Shown piece by piece: positions 35,156 through 43,398 of a stretch of 51,904 bases of DNA. A model generated the notes under the pieces. The model was not told the DNA's origin. It saw only the letters and a list, made by a program, of their open reading frames with translations, and ran no database searches. Position 1 is the first letter of the stretch; every line of letters begins with the position of its first letter. A program made the position numbers and the translations under genes. This DNA comes from Roseivirga sp. E12 (GTDB taxonomy: Bacteria; Bacteroidota; Bacteroidia; Cytophagales; Cyclobacteriaceae). Location of the stretch: positions 1-51,904 of the forward strand of contig NZ_JAGFMD010000014.1 in assembly GCF_017592825.1 (NCBI RefSeq). The letters run 5' to 3'.

Positions 35156-35267
35156 CCTGCCTGTCGGCAGACAGGTGTAACAGTACTATGATATCATAGA
35201 GTCATATTAGGATGTAGTTACAAACTACATCCAGTTAAGTACTCGTGATCGAAATGACGTACTAATT
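35156..35267. repeat. Three consecutive palindromes plus dispersed-repeat end
   Basis: In the gap between the CoA-transferase and mutS2 stops, three perfect inverted repeats follow each other: CCTGTC/GACAGG (35160-35175), the uninterrupted 14-base palindrome CTATGATATCATAG (35186-35199), and a 10-base stem with a 3-base loop, GGATGTAGTT/AACTACATCC (35210-35232). A further repeat end, TCGAAATGACGTACTAAT, follows at 35249. Possible bidirectional transcription end, though no clear U run is present. Confidence 0.7.
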
Positions 35268-35282
35268 AAGTCTGGCTCAAAG

Positions 35283-37649
35283 CTACCTCAACTCCACCAC
35301 GGTGATGCCCGCTCCTCCACGGTCAACATGTTCATCGCGGTAGGTGCTTACTTCTTTGTAGGTACCCAGGTGATTGCGTGTAATCTGTCTTAGTACTCCA
35401 TTGCCTTTACCATGAAGGATATGGAGCACTTTGGCATCCAATAGAATGGCTTCGTCCAACCACACATCGAGCAAAGGAATTACCTCTTCGGCTCGTTTAC
35501 CTCGGAGGTCTATCTTAGCTGAAAAGTCAGCACGCTTGGCCGTGTAATCAAAACCTGAATAGGACTGCACCTGGCCTTGTTGTTTAAAGGCTTTCTTATT
35601 GACTTTCTCCAGGCGATTGAGCTTTACGAATGAAGTAAGTGCTCCCATTTTTAGCTCAGCATCTTTGCCCTTAATGGCTGCAATCTGACCAACTGTGTCT
35701 TGTCCTATGACACGAACATAATCACCCACTTTGATCTCAGCATCTGACTTTGTCTTGGCTTCGGCCTTGACAACATTCTTCTTCTTGACGGCTTCCAGTT
35801 GCTCACGCTGCTTTTTGACGACTTCTTTGTCCGCCTTCTTTTCTTTAATGACACGAATGGCCTTTTCTACTTCCTTATTGGCTTCCTGAACGATTTGCGT
35901 AGCTTCTTGCTTTGCCTTGTTCAAAATGCGCTTCTCTTGCTTTTCAAGATGGGCTTTTAAGTCTTCGTATTGGGAAGTCAGCTCGTTCAGGTCTTGCTCG
36001 CGCTGTTTGATGCGTTGCTCTGCTCTGGTTACCTCTTGCTTTTGCGCTTGCAACTGACCCAGCATTTGATCAAAAGACACCTGCTTCACTCCTACTTTTT
36101 TCTTGGCTTTGTCAATGGTAGATTTTGGCAAGCCAATCTTGGTCGCTATTTCCAATGCAAAGGAGCTACCCGGTTTACCTACTTCAAGCTCATAGAGTGG
36201 CTGCAGCTTATGAATATCATAGCGCATGGCTCCGTTGAGCAGCCCTGGATTTTTATCGGCATACTCTTTAAGGTTGCCATAGTGTGTTGTAATAACGCCC
36301 ATGCCTTTTGAGGCATTTAGCTCTGTAAGAATTGATTCTGCAATGGCTCCTCCATATTGTGGTTCGGTTCCAGTACCAAATTCATCGATTAGAAAGAGGC
36401 TTTTCTTGTTCACATGAATCAACAAGTTCTTCATGTTGATCAGGTGAGAGCTATAGGTACTCAGGTCATTTTCGATGGACTGTTCATCCCCGATGTCAAT
36501 AAAAAGGTCATTGAACACGGTGAACTCAGAAGTCTCATTGACAGAAACCAGCAGTCCGCTTTGGAACATATATTGGAGCAGCCCAACGGTTTTAAGACAC
36601 ACACTCTTTCCACCTGCATTGGGGCCAGAAATCAGAAGTATCCGTTTTTCTGCGCTCAAACCGATATTCAGAGGAACTACTTCTTTATTAAGCTCCCGAT
36701 GGTTCATTAGCAGGATTGGGTGCTTGGCGTTCTCCCACTTAAACTGCTTACTATTTGACCACTGAGGCTTACATGCGCTAATATCAATGGCGAAGCGGGC
36801 TTTCGATCGGATAAAATCAATCAGGCCCAAAAATTTCATGATGCCTTTGAGACTCTCTACTTCAGGCCGCAATTCATCGGTCAGCGAAATCAGAATTCTT
36901 GAGACTTCCCGATGTTCGGCATATTCAAGTTCTTGAACTTCATTGTTAATCTCAAAGACTTCCGTAGGCTCAAGATATACCGTTTGGCCTGTGGCCGACT
37001 CTCCATGCACCAATCCTTTGATTCTACGCTTGTGCTCGGCAAACATTGGAATGACCATCCGACCATTTCTAATGGTAATAGAAAGATCGTCTGGGGTATA
37101 GCCATCCTTTTTAGAATGGGCAATGATTCTATCCAAGGCGCCACGAAGTCTTTGCTTTTCGGAAGCAATCCCCTTTCGGATTTCGTAAAGTCGATCGCTG
37201 GCATTATCCTTAAGTTTTCCTCTTTCATCAAAAACCCTATCCAGCGCCCAAAGCAGGTCTGAGTTAAAAAATACAGGGTGGGTTAACTCAGACATGAAAG
37301 GATATTCTTCTCGCTTTTCTCTAAAAAAGTCGAGGCATTTGTCTAATGTCTTGAGTGCTAATATGACATCGAAAAACTCTTCTTCTGATAGATGCGCATC
37401 CTGAACTCTTACTTTTGCAAAGTAAGGGGTGATATCAATGTAATTGGAGTTAGGGAAAAGTTCACCACTCTGAATGATTTTAACGAACTCATCCGTTTGG
37501 GCCAGCCACTGCTCAATATCTTCCCTGTTGGCTGAAAACTTTATTTTTTCAACAAACTGAGTTCCTAGATTACTTTCACAGAAGGATTGTAGATGCTGTC
37601 TGACTTTGTCAAAACCCAGCTTTTGCTCTAGATTCTTTGGGTATAACAT
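35283..37649 (-). CDS. mutS2: Endonuclease MutS2
   Basis: A 788-residue MutS2-family protein of normal length. The MutS-like ATPase core shows Walker A (SGPNAGGKSVCLKT, about residues 340-352), Walker B (LFLIDEFGTGTEP) and the downstream GVITTHYG. A long charged coiled coil follows (about 520-630, rich in Lys/Glu/Gln), with the C-terminal Smr nuclease domain at about 713-788 (DLRGKRAEEV, HGKGNGVLR). MutS2 lacks the mismatch-recognition domain of MutS. In other bacteria it acts against recombination or in ribosome rescue. The DUF4296 lipoprotein gene ends on the base immediately before its ATG, so the pair is co-transcribed. Confidence 0.95.
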   Translation of the reverse strand: MLYPKNLEQKLGFDKVRQHLQSFCESNLGTQFVEKIKFSANREDIEQWLAQTDEFVKIIQSGELFPNSNYIDITPYFAKVRVQDAHLSEEEFFDVILALKTLDKCLDFFREKREEYPFMSELTHPVFFNSDLLWALDRVFDERGKLKDNASDRLYEIRKGIASEKQRLRGALDRIIAHSKKDGYTPDDLSITIRNGRMVIPMFAEHKRRIKGLVHGESATGQTVYLEPTEVFEINNEVQELEYAEHREVSRILISLTDELRPEVESLKGIMKFLGLIDFIRSKARFAIDISACKPQWSNSKQFKWENAKHPILLMNHRELNKEVVPLNIGLSAEKRILLISGPNAGGKSVCLKTVGLLQYMFQSGLLVSVNETSEFTVFNDLFIDIGDEQSIENDLSTYSSHLINMKNLLIHVNKKSLFLIDEFGTGTEPQYGGAIAESILTELNASKGMGVITTHYGNLKEYADKNPGLLNGAMRYDIHKLQPLYELEVGKPGSSFALEIATKIGLPKSTIDKAKKKVGVKQVSFDQMLGQLQAQKQEVTRAEQRIKQREQDLNELTSQYEDLKAHLEKQEKRILNKAKQEATQIVQEANKEVEKAIRVIKEKKADKEVVKKQREQLEAVKKKNVVKAEAKTKSDAEIKVGDYVRVIGQDTVGQIAAIKGKDAELKMGALTSFVKLNRLEKVNKKAFKQQGQVQSYSGFDYTAKRADFSAKIDLRGKRAEEVIPLLDVWLDEAILLDAKVLHILHGKGNGVLRQITRNHLGTYKEVSTYRDEHVDRGGAGITVVELR

Positions 37650-38006
37650 TTAGTTGCTGGGCCTTCTTCCTGTGGTCAGTTCTTGCTGTCTTACTTTCAA
37701 ACTATCAATAACGATATCGGTGATGCGCAAAAACTTTGCAGGGTTTAGTAGGTAATAATTATAGCTTGTCATATAGGTTGTAGAATCGATATCATGTTCA
37801 GTGAAAATCTCATCTTCTAGCACCTTAAATAAAATCGCGGATGAATCATTGTTTAAGGTAAGTGTGGATACTTTACCCTCGGCCATTCGAATATCTATCA
37901 ATAGATCCACCATCTGGGCTTCACTTAAGATACTGTCTGGGATTTGCTCTTTTTTTCCACAAGAGAAAACAACAAGAGCAACCGTAAATAAAAAAACCTT
38001 TTTCAC
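37650..38006 (-). CDS. DUF4296 lipoprotein
   Basis: A 118-residue protein with an N-terminal signal ending VVFSC (Cys16), so a small lipoprotein. The mature part begins near PDSILSEAQMVDLLIDIRMAEG, the typical opening of DUF4296, a Bacteroidota family of unknown function. Translation starts at GTG 38006; there is no nearby in-frame ATG and the signal peptide begins right there (MKKVFLF). Its TAA abuts the mutS2 ATG with no gap. A -7-like element lies about 50 bases upstream on the same strand. Confidence 0.8.
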   Translation of the reverse strand: MKKVFLFTVALVVFSCGKKEQIPDSILSEAQMVDLLIDIRMAEGKVSTLTLNNDSSAILFKVLEDEIFTEHDIDSTTYMTSYNYYLLNPAKFLRITDIVIDSLKVRQQELTTGRRPSN

Positions 38007-38055
38007 CTCAACACGTCCAAGTTACTTTCGAGAACACTTTGTTCTTACGTGGAAG

Positions 38056-38063
38056 CAAAAGTA
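38056..38063 (-). promoter_or_regulatory. Candidate -7 element for DUF4296-mutS2
   Basis: On the minus strand this reads TACTTTTG, an exact match to the Bacteroidota -7 consensus TAnnTTTG, about 50 bases before the GTG start. No clear TTG -33 element was seen at the usual spacing. Confidence 0.35.
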
Positions 38064-38139
38064 AAAGATATGACGGAGGAAAACCCCAGAATTAACCAAA
38101 ATTAAGAACTAAAGGACTTTCCAGAACTCAAATAAGTCA

Positions 38140-38147
38140 TATTTTTG
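38140..38147 (+). promoter_or_regulatory. Candidate -7 element for the DUF58-batA operon
   Basis: TATTTTTG matches TAnnTTTG exactly, with a weak TTTC at about 38118-38121 as a possible -33. The predicted leader before ATG 38158 would be only a few bases. Confidence 0.35.
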
Positions 38148-38157
38148 ACCCTTTATT

Positions 38158-39036
38158 ATGGAGCATATTATTTCCAAACTTCGGAAGTACGAAATACAGA
38201 TCAGAAAAGCCATTAATTCAAGAATGCAGGGTGATTTCCATTCTATATTCAAGGGCTCGGGTATGGAGTTTGACGGAGTGAGGGAATATCAATATGGTGA
38301 TGACACCCGGACAATCGACTGGAACGTATCTGCCAAAGGGCACGGCACCTTTGTAAAAACGTTTAAAGAGGAAAAAGAACAGACCGTTTTCTTCCTTCTG
38401 GATGTTAGTGCTTCTCAAGAAATTGGAACCCCAGGCGCTCAAAAGGTCGACATCGGAAAAGAGATTACCGGAGTACTTACTTTGGCCGCCGTAAAACAGC
38501 AGAACAGAGTAGGCCTACTTACTTTTTCTGACCAAAAGGAAAAGTACGTGAAGTCTGGAAAAGGTAATAAGCATGGGTATGCCATAATTCACGAACTGTA
38601 CAACCACCTACCTAAGTCTACCAAAACTGACTTATCAGAGGGCATCAAGCGAGCACTCGAAATCATTCATAAGAAGAGTGTCATCATTCTGATCTCCGAC
38701 TTTATTGATGAAGGGTATGAGCAAAACCTGAGGCTTATTGCCAAAAGGCATGACTTAGTTGTCATTCATCTGAAGGACGATCGCGAAACGCAGCTGCCTA
38801 ATTTGGGTATTGTACCCATCTATGACAAAGAGAGTCGTAAGACGGTTTGGGTAAACACCTCTTCAAAAGACTTTCGAAAAAAATTAGAGAAGACCTATAC
38901 GGTGAATAAAGGTGAGCTGGAGAAGTTTTGCCGAAAACACCAGATCAATTATCTCGAAATCAATACCAAGGACAATTATGTCCCACAGCTTATTAAGCTT
39001 TTTATGATCAGGAATAAATCGATGAAGCGTGATTAG
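38158..39036 (+). CDS. DUF58 domain protein (MoxR/Bat-associated)
   Basis: A 292-residue cytoplasmic DUF58 protein, the VWA-like partner commonly encoded with MoxR ATPases and Bat proteins. The hallmark near residues 36-60 is complete (GMEFDGVREYQYGDDTRTIDWN, written here with its natural order of key residues G-E-F-REYQ-GDD-R-IDWN). A VWA-like strand follows (FFLLDVSASQ, a variant metal site), then VIILISDFIDEGY. It is first in a three-gene operon: its final codons overlap the next start by 8 bases. Unlike many such operons, no moxR gene is adjacent upstream, where DUF4296 is divergent. Confidence 0.88.
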   Translation: MEHIISKLRKYEIQIRKAINSRMQGDFHSIFKGSGMEFDGVREYQYGDDTRTIDWNVSAKGHGTFVKTFKEEKEQTVFFLLDVSASQEIGTPGAQKVDIGKEITGVLTLAAVKQQNRVGLLTFSDQKEKYVKSGKGNKHGYAIIHELYNHLPKSTKTDLSEGIKRALEIIHKKSVIILISDFIDEGYEQNLRLIAKRHDLVVIHLKDDRETQLPNLGIVPIYDKESRKTVWVNTSSKDFRKKLEKTYTVNKGELEKFCRKHQINYLEINTKDNYVPQLIKLFMIRNKSMKRD

Positions 39037-39922
39037 AAAGTTACTAACATCTCTGATTTTAGTGGTTTTAATGGCGAGCACTGCGGCAGCGCAGGAGCTA
39101 AAACCAGTTGGCTTTTTCTTAAAAGATAGTGTTAAGATTGGTGAGTCGGTCTCCTACTCTTTGAGTTATAAGGATCGCAAAAACAGACCTGTTTTCTTCC
39201 CAGATTCTCTATTCGACTTCTCCCCTTTCGAGCTGCTCGACAAACAATATTTCGATACCCAATCAGACTCAATCAACAGTATTGATAGTGCGGTATATCA
39301 TTTAGCCACTTTTGAAATTGATACGGTACAAAGGCTGAGTCTACCTGTTTTTCTTTACACGGGCAACGACAGTCTTCAACTCTATAGTTTGATGGACTCC
39401 ATCATTCTAGATCAGGTGGTAACACAGATGCCTGACTCGGTAAGTCTCGCTGAAACTTCGGCTTTTATGCCATTGTCATTGGATTTCAATTATCCGTATT
39501 GGGTCATAGGCTTAGTTGTTCTTGGCATCATTGCCATAATAGTAATGGTCGTTTGGGGTAAGGCCATTCACAAGAAAATCAAGCTTTACAGACTGAATAA
39601 GCAATTAATCAAGTTCAAGGAGCTCTTTGATCAGGAAATTGATCAGTTAAAATCTGATACAACTAAAGTTAAAATTGAATCGGTGTTGAAGTTCTGGAAG
39701 GGCTACATGGAAAAGCTTGAGAAAGTGCCTTATACTAAACTCACCACCAAAGAGATCGTTTTAGTACAGAAGAGTTCTTCTTTGGAGGAAACTTTGAAGT
39801 CCATAGATAAAAACATTTACAGTCCGATAGAAGTAACTGCTTTGCAGAACGACTTTGAGTTTTTGAAAGATTACTCTGAAGACAGGTATAATCATGTAAC
39901 GGAAGAGATAAAGAATGCTTGA
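39029..39922 (+). CDS. Membrane-anchored DUF4381/BatD-like protein
   Basis: A 297-residue protein with a signal peptide (cleavage near STAAA, residue 21), a periplasmic beta-rich part (about 22-155, with PVGFFLKDSVKIGESVSYSLS), one membrane span (about 157-176, YWVIGLVVLGIIAIIVMVVW) and a helical, charged cytoplasmic tail. This layout and position match the DUF4381 or short BatD-like gene between DUF58 and BatA in Bat operons. The start is GTG 39029, inside the last codons of the DUF58 gene (GTGATTAG overlap). The stop overlaps the next ATG in the same way (ATGCTTGA), which points to translational coupling. The family assignment rests mainly on context and topology. Confidence 0.65.
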   Translation: MIRKLLTSLILVVLMASTAAAQELKPVGFFLKDSVKIGESVSYSLSYKDRKNRPVFFPDSLFDFSPFELLDKQYFDTQSDSINSIDSAVYHLATFEIDTVQRLSLPVFLYTGNDSLQLYSLMDSIILDQVVTQMPDSVSLAETSAFMPLSLDFNYPYWVIGLVVLGIIAIIVMVVWGKAIHKKIKLYRLNKQLIKFKELFDQEIDQLKSDTTKVKIESVLKFWKGYMEKLEKVPYTKLTTKEIVLVQKSSSLEETLKSIDKNIYSPIEVTALQNDFEFLKDYSEDRYNHVTEEIKNA

Positions 39923-40964
39923 CGAAACACTATATAAATGGTATTCGCTGGAGTGGTTTACACCCACAGCTTTCAAGTCTTTTGACTGGGAGTTCTTCTT
40001 TGTGCTTTATGCTATACCGCTAGTCCTTCTATTATTCATCCTTAAATGGCTGATCGGTAGCAAAATCAAGCAGAAACTGCCTGTGGCCCTTCCAAAAAAG
40101 GAAATCAAAAAACACTGGGCCAGCTATTTAAGGTTTATCCCAAATGCTTTGATGGCCCTATCGATCATTTTACTCCTAGTTGCATTAGCGCGCCCTCAAA
40201 GGACAAATGAAGAGGTAGAGCAGTGGTCTGAAGGTATTGACATTGCTTTGGTGATTGACATCTCAGAATCTATGCAGATTGAGGATTTTAAGCCTAATCG
40301 ACTGGAAGCTGCCAAACGGACTGCGCGGGACTTTATCACTGGCAGAAGTCAGGATCGTATTGGTCTCGTCATCTTCTCTGGCGATGCCTATTCTCTATCA
40401 CCACTTACCACTGACTATGAACTGCTCTATAAATTCATCGAAGAGGAAATCGACTTTAATAAAATAGAGAATCGCGGAACGGCAATTGGCAGTGCCATAG
40501 CAGTAGGCACAAACCGCATGCGTGAATCTACAGCTGCTTCTAAGGTGATGATTTTACTTTCCGATGGAGATAACACTGCAGGAAATATCGACCCAGTAAC
40601 GGCCGCAGAGTTAGCATCTGCTTATGACATTAAAATCTATACGATTGGTATCGGCAAAGAGGGCAAAGTTCCTTTTGGAAAAGACTTCTTTGGCAGACCG
40701 AACTATGTTGAAAACACATTGGATGAAACCACGCTTCGTGAGATTGCCAAAATTGGAAATGGTGAGTTCTATCGCGTTTCGGACAACGAAGCTTTACAGA
40801 GCGTTTTCCAGTTGATCGACCAGTACGAGAAAGCCGAAATCAAGGAAACACGTTACAAAAACACAACAGACTTCTACAGCATTTACTTAAGCTGGGGCAT
40901 TGTGTTCTTTTTGCTCTACCTACTCTCTAAAAGCACGTTTATCAGTAACGTACTGGAAGACTAG
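39915..40964 (+). CDS. batA: BatA-like VWA domain membrane protein
   Basis: A 349-residue protein. It has two N-terminal membrane spans (about 27-46 and 75-92), a VWA domain with an intact metal-site motif D115-I-S117-E-S119 and LLSDGDN, and a last span near the C-terminus (about 322-340). The ARPQ motif after span 2 is typical of BatA (Bacteroides aerotolerance) proteins. Other recognisable segments are RIGLVIFSGDAYSLSPLT and RGTAIGSAI. It is the last gene of the three-gene operon. The usual following genes batB, batC and batD do not occur here: the strand flips to LysE after 129 bases. Bat proteins are linked to stress tolerance and envelope functions; the molecular role is unclear. Confidence 0.88.
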   Translation: MLDETLYKWYSLEWFTPTAFKSFDWEFFFVLYAIPLVLLLFILKWLIGSKIKQKLPVALPKKEIKKHWASYLRFIPNALMALSIILLLVALARPQRTNEEVEQWSEGIDIALVIDISESMQIEDFKPNRLEAAKRTARDFITGRSQDRIGLVIFSGDAYSLSPLTTDYELLYKFIEEEIDFNKIENRGTAIGSAIAVGTNRMRESTAASKVMILLSDGDNTAGNIDPVTAAELASAYDIKIYTIGIGKEGKVPFGKDFFGRPNYVENTLDETTLREIAKIGNGEFYRVSDNEALQSVFQLIDQYEKAEIKETRYKNTTDFYSIYLSWGIVFFLLYLLSKSTFISNVLED

Positions 40965-41093
40965 AACCTAAGGACCAAGCCAATACTTTCAGGTGTGATC
41001 GTCACCTTTCCCAGAATGTTTGTCAAGCCCATAGCCCTTGATTGCAAGGCCAAATAGAGTACTGCGTCAATAATCGAGAATTAAGGCAAGGGA

Positions 41094-41729
41094 TTAGAAA
41101 AGCTCAATACCAAAGCCTTCGAGCACAAAATTGAAGAGGCGCAGACTAAATAGCACAAGTGCCACGCCTACTACTCGATTCATAATCTTCATAAAGCGTG
41201 GCGTTACAATCTCGCTCAGCTTAACCGCAAAATAAGATTTGAGAACATCCACTGAGAATACTGTTGCAATCAGCACAATGAAAAAAGTAATCGCTTCATT
41301 AGTCGTGTATTCAAAGTCCACCGTGATCTTACTAACAATTCCGATCCAAAAGATCAGCACGAAAGGATTGATTCCATTAAGCACAAACCCTTTCACTATT
41401 TGCTGAAACCATTTGGTCTCTTCAGCATGAAGCTGCTTTAAACCCTTGGTTGGTATGGGCTTGAACATATAGAATATCCCAAAGACCAGCATAATGGTTC
41501 CACCAATACCGCCCAGCCACATATTAAAAGATGGATTATCTGTAAGCTGAGAAATACCGAGATAGGTAATGAAAATATATATGGTGTCACTCAAGGCAAT
41601 ACCAACTGCCATAAAGAAGCCAGAGAAGAATCCCTTCTCGATGGCGTTTTGGATCAATGCAAAAAATACCGGCCCAATTAAGACACACAGCAGTAACCCA
41701 AACAAAAATCCGTTAATGATTATGTCCAT
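41094..41729 (-). CDS. LysE/RhtB family amino-acid exporter
   Basis: A 211-residue inner-membrane protein with about six hydrophobic segments. The LysE N-terminal signature is present (FLFGLLLCVLIGPVFFALIQNAIEKGF, with key residues G-P-F and the AI..G pattern), then GIALSDTIYIF, and GF.LNGINPFVLIFW, the typical second half. Members export amino acids or related small molecules. It lies 5 bases downstream of a GH3-family gene on the same strand, so the two are probably co-transcribed. The actual substrate is unknown. Confidence 0.85.
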   Translation of the reverse strand: MDIIINGFLFGLLLCVLIGPVFFALIQNAIEKGFFSGFFMAVGIALSDTIYIFITYLGISQLTDNPSFNMWLGGIGGTIMLVFGIFYMFKPIPTKGLKQLHAEETKWFQQIVKGFVLNGINPFVLIFWIGIVSKITVDFEYTTNEAITFFIVLIATVFSVDVLKSYFAVKLSEIVTPRFMKIMNRVVGVALVLFSLRLFNFVLEGFGIELF

Positions 41730-41734
41730 GCAGT

Positions 41735-43279
41735 CTAGACCTTATCGCCAACAAAGGATAGCCAGCTTTCAAGTTTTTCTTTCTTTAAAACACGTGGGAA
41801 TTTTGTCTGACCACCTTCTTTGCCTTGGGCTCTTAGCCAATCATAGAAAACCTCTGTAGGGAGAACGTCCATTTCTATATTCTTTAGCGCATGCTTTCTT
41901 TCTACTGCATAGTCGTCATTCAATTCATTAAGACAGTTATCTATTCGAGCTTTTAGAGCTTCAACATCTACATGATCGTCCGTTCCAATAAACCAGTGGT
42001 GAGAAAACAGCTTACCATCCGGCACACCTGCTACGGTAAACTCTTTAATACCAATATTGAACTCTTCAGAAGCCATTTCAACGGCCCGGTTCATATTGTC
42101 TACCGAAAGATGCTCTCCGCAAAGGCTTAAGAAGTGTTTGGTACGACCTGTAATGATAATTTCGGAGCTGTGCTTATCTAAGAACCTAACGGTGTCTCCA
42201 ATCAAATATCTCCAGGCACCTGAACATGTTGAAATCAACAGTGCATAATCTTTACCCTCTTCTACCTGATCGATCATTAAGGTTTCTGGATTATCAACAA
42301 TCTGCCCATCCTCATCAAAATTCTCTTCGTTGAATGGAACGAATTCATGGAAGATACCACCATTGAGCATCAGTCTCATCCCTCGATTTTCGGGCGTATC
42401 CTGAAAGGCAATAAAGCCTTCAGAAGCCAAGTAAGTTTCTATGTAATGGATTGGTCTACCAAGCAGCTTGTCAAAGCTCTTTTTATAGGGTTCAAAGGCC
42501 ACACCACCGTGTACAAATGAACCCAGGTTAGGCCAGATCTCATGAATATCTTTGACACCATACCTTTCGATAATGCGCTCAAGAAGTATGGTCATCCAGG
42601 CGGGCACACCTACAATCATACCGATGTTCCACTTAGGAGCAGATTCTACAATTTCTTCTAATTTAATTTCCCAGTCCTTGTGCTTCTTAATCTTTGGAGT
42701 AGGCCTAGAGAAGCCTTGCACCCAAAGCGGTAACTGACCAGTGGTGATTCCACTTAAATCACCGTAGTAGTAATTCCCTGAGAAATTCAATGCTGTACTT
42801 CCTCCTAACATCAACATTCCCGACTGAAAGAATTGATCCGGAAAGTCGTACTTAGAGAGGGTGTAAATATGTCTTGTTCCCGTTTTTCTGATCTGGCGAA
42901 TCATATCCTTTGTCACAGGAATGTATTTAGATGCTGCTCCAGATGTTCCTGAGCTGAGTGCGAAAAACTTCGTTTTGCCTGGCCAACTTACGTCAGACTC
43001 GCCTTCGCGCATCTTGTGCCACCAACCTTCATCCATCTTGTCATAATCCGAGACAGGGACGAGCTCTTTAAACTTTTCAAAAAAGTCGTGCTGACCGAAA
43101 CTTCTGAACTGTTCTAAAACTGCGTGGAAATCATAAGTTCTTCCAAACTGCGTGTTGCGAGCACTGATAAGCAACTTTGAAAGCTCTTTTTTCTGTAAGT
43201 CATAAGGAGAGGTATAATCTTGCTCGAGAGTTTCTCTGAGCTTTATGCCTTTCTTTAAAATTGATCCAATTATGGGCAT
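41735..43279 (-). CDS. GH3-family acyl-adenylate/amide synthetase-like protein
   Basis: A 514-residue protein of the GH3 (auxin-responsive promoter) family, related to acyl-acid amido synthetases that adenylate a carboxylate and join it to an amino acid. Visible motifs are the ATP-binding LSSGTSGAASKYIPVT, the central HGGVAFEPY and Y..SEGFIAFQ, and the late WRYLIGDTVRF and ITGRTKHFLSLCGEHLS. Length is typical of the bacterial members, which are common in Bacteroidota but have no settled substrate. The start is ATG 43279. It is first in a two-gene unit with the LysE exporter, which suggests, without proof, that an amino acid or its conjugate is handled. Confidence 0.88.
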   Translation of the reverse strand: MPIIGSILKKGIKLRETLEQDYTSPYDLQKKELSKLLISARNTQFGRTYDFHAVLEQFRSFGQHDFFEKFKELVPVSDYDKMDEGWWHKMREGESDVSWPGKTKFFALSSGTSGAASKYIPVTKDMIRQIRKTGTRHIYTLSKYDFPDQFFQSGMLMLGGSTALNFSGNYYYGDLSGITTGQLPLWVQGFSRPTPKIKKHKDWEIKLEEIVESAPKWNIGMIVGVPAWMTILLERIIERYGVKDIHEIWPNLGSFVHGGVAFEPYKKSFDKLLGRPIHYIETYLASEGFIAFQDTPENRGMRLMLNGGIFHEFVPFNEENFDEDGQIVDNPETLMIDQVEEGKDYALLISTCSGAWRYLIGDTVRFLDKHSSEIIITGRTKHFLSLCGEHLSVDNMNRAVEMASEEFNIGIKEFTVAGVPDGKLFSHHWFIGTDDHVDVEALKARIDNCLNELNDDYAVERKHALKNIEMDVLPTEVFYDWLRAQGKEGGQTKFPRVLKKEKLESWLSFVGDKV

Positions 43280-43330
43280 TTGTTGTTGTCTTCTCTAAAA
43301 AATGACCTTATGCTAGAGATTAAAATCTTC

Positions 43331-43338
43331 TAACTTTG
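43331..43338 (+). promoter_or_regulatory. Candidate -7 element for the YggS-type gene
   Basis: TAACTTTG matches TAnnTTTG exactly, about 60 bases before ATG 43399. A -33 TTG is not obvious. Confidence 0.4.
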
Positions 43339-43357
43339 ACCGATCGATCATTTTGAT

Positions 43358-43365
43358 CAAAGATA
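43358..43365 (-). promoter_or_regulatory. Candidate -7 element for GH3-lysE
   Basis: On the minus strand this reads TATCTTTG, an exact TAnnTTTG match, about 80 bases before ATG 43279. It faces the plus-strand element at 43331 and forms with it the inverted repeat CTTTGA...TCAAAG (43334-43339, 43357-43362). Confidence 0.4.
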
Positions 43366-43398
43366 ATAGAAATCTAAACTCGATCGCATTTCTGCAAT

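Noticed and set aside
36414-36765. Plus-strand open frames of about 98 residues inside mutS2
   Set aside because: They lie antisense to the Walker A region of an intact MutS2 and show no independent features.
40991-41007. Possible terminator after batA (AGGTG/CACCT)
   Set aside because: The stem is only five base pairs and the following T run is three bases, too weak to call.
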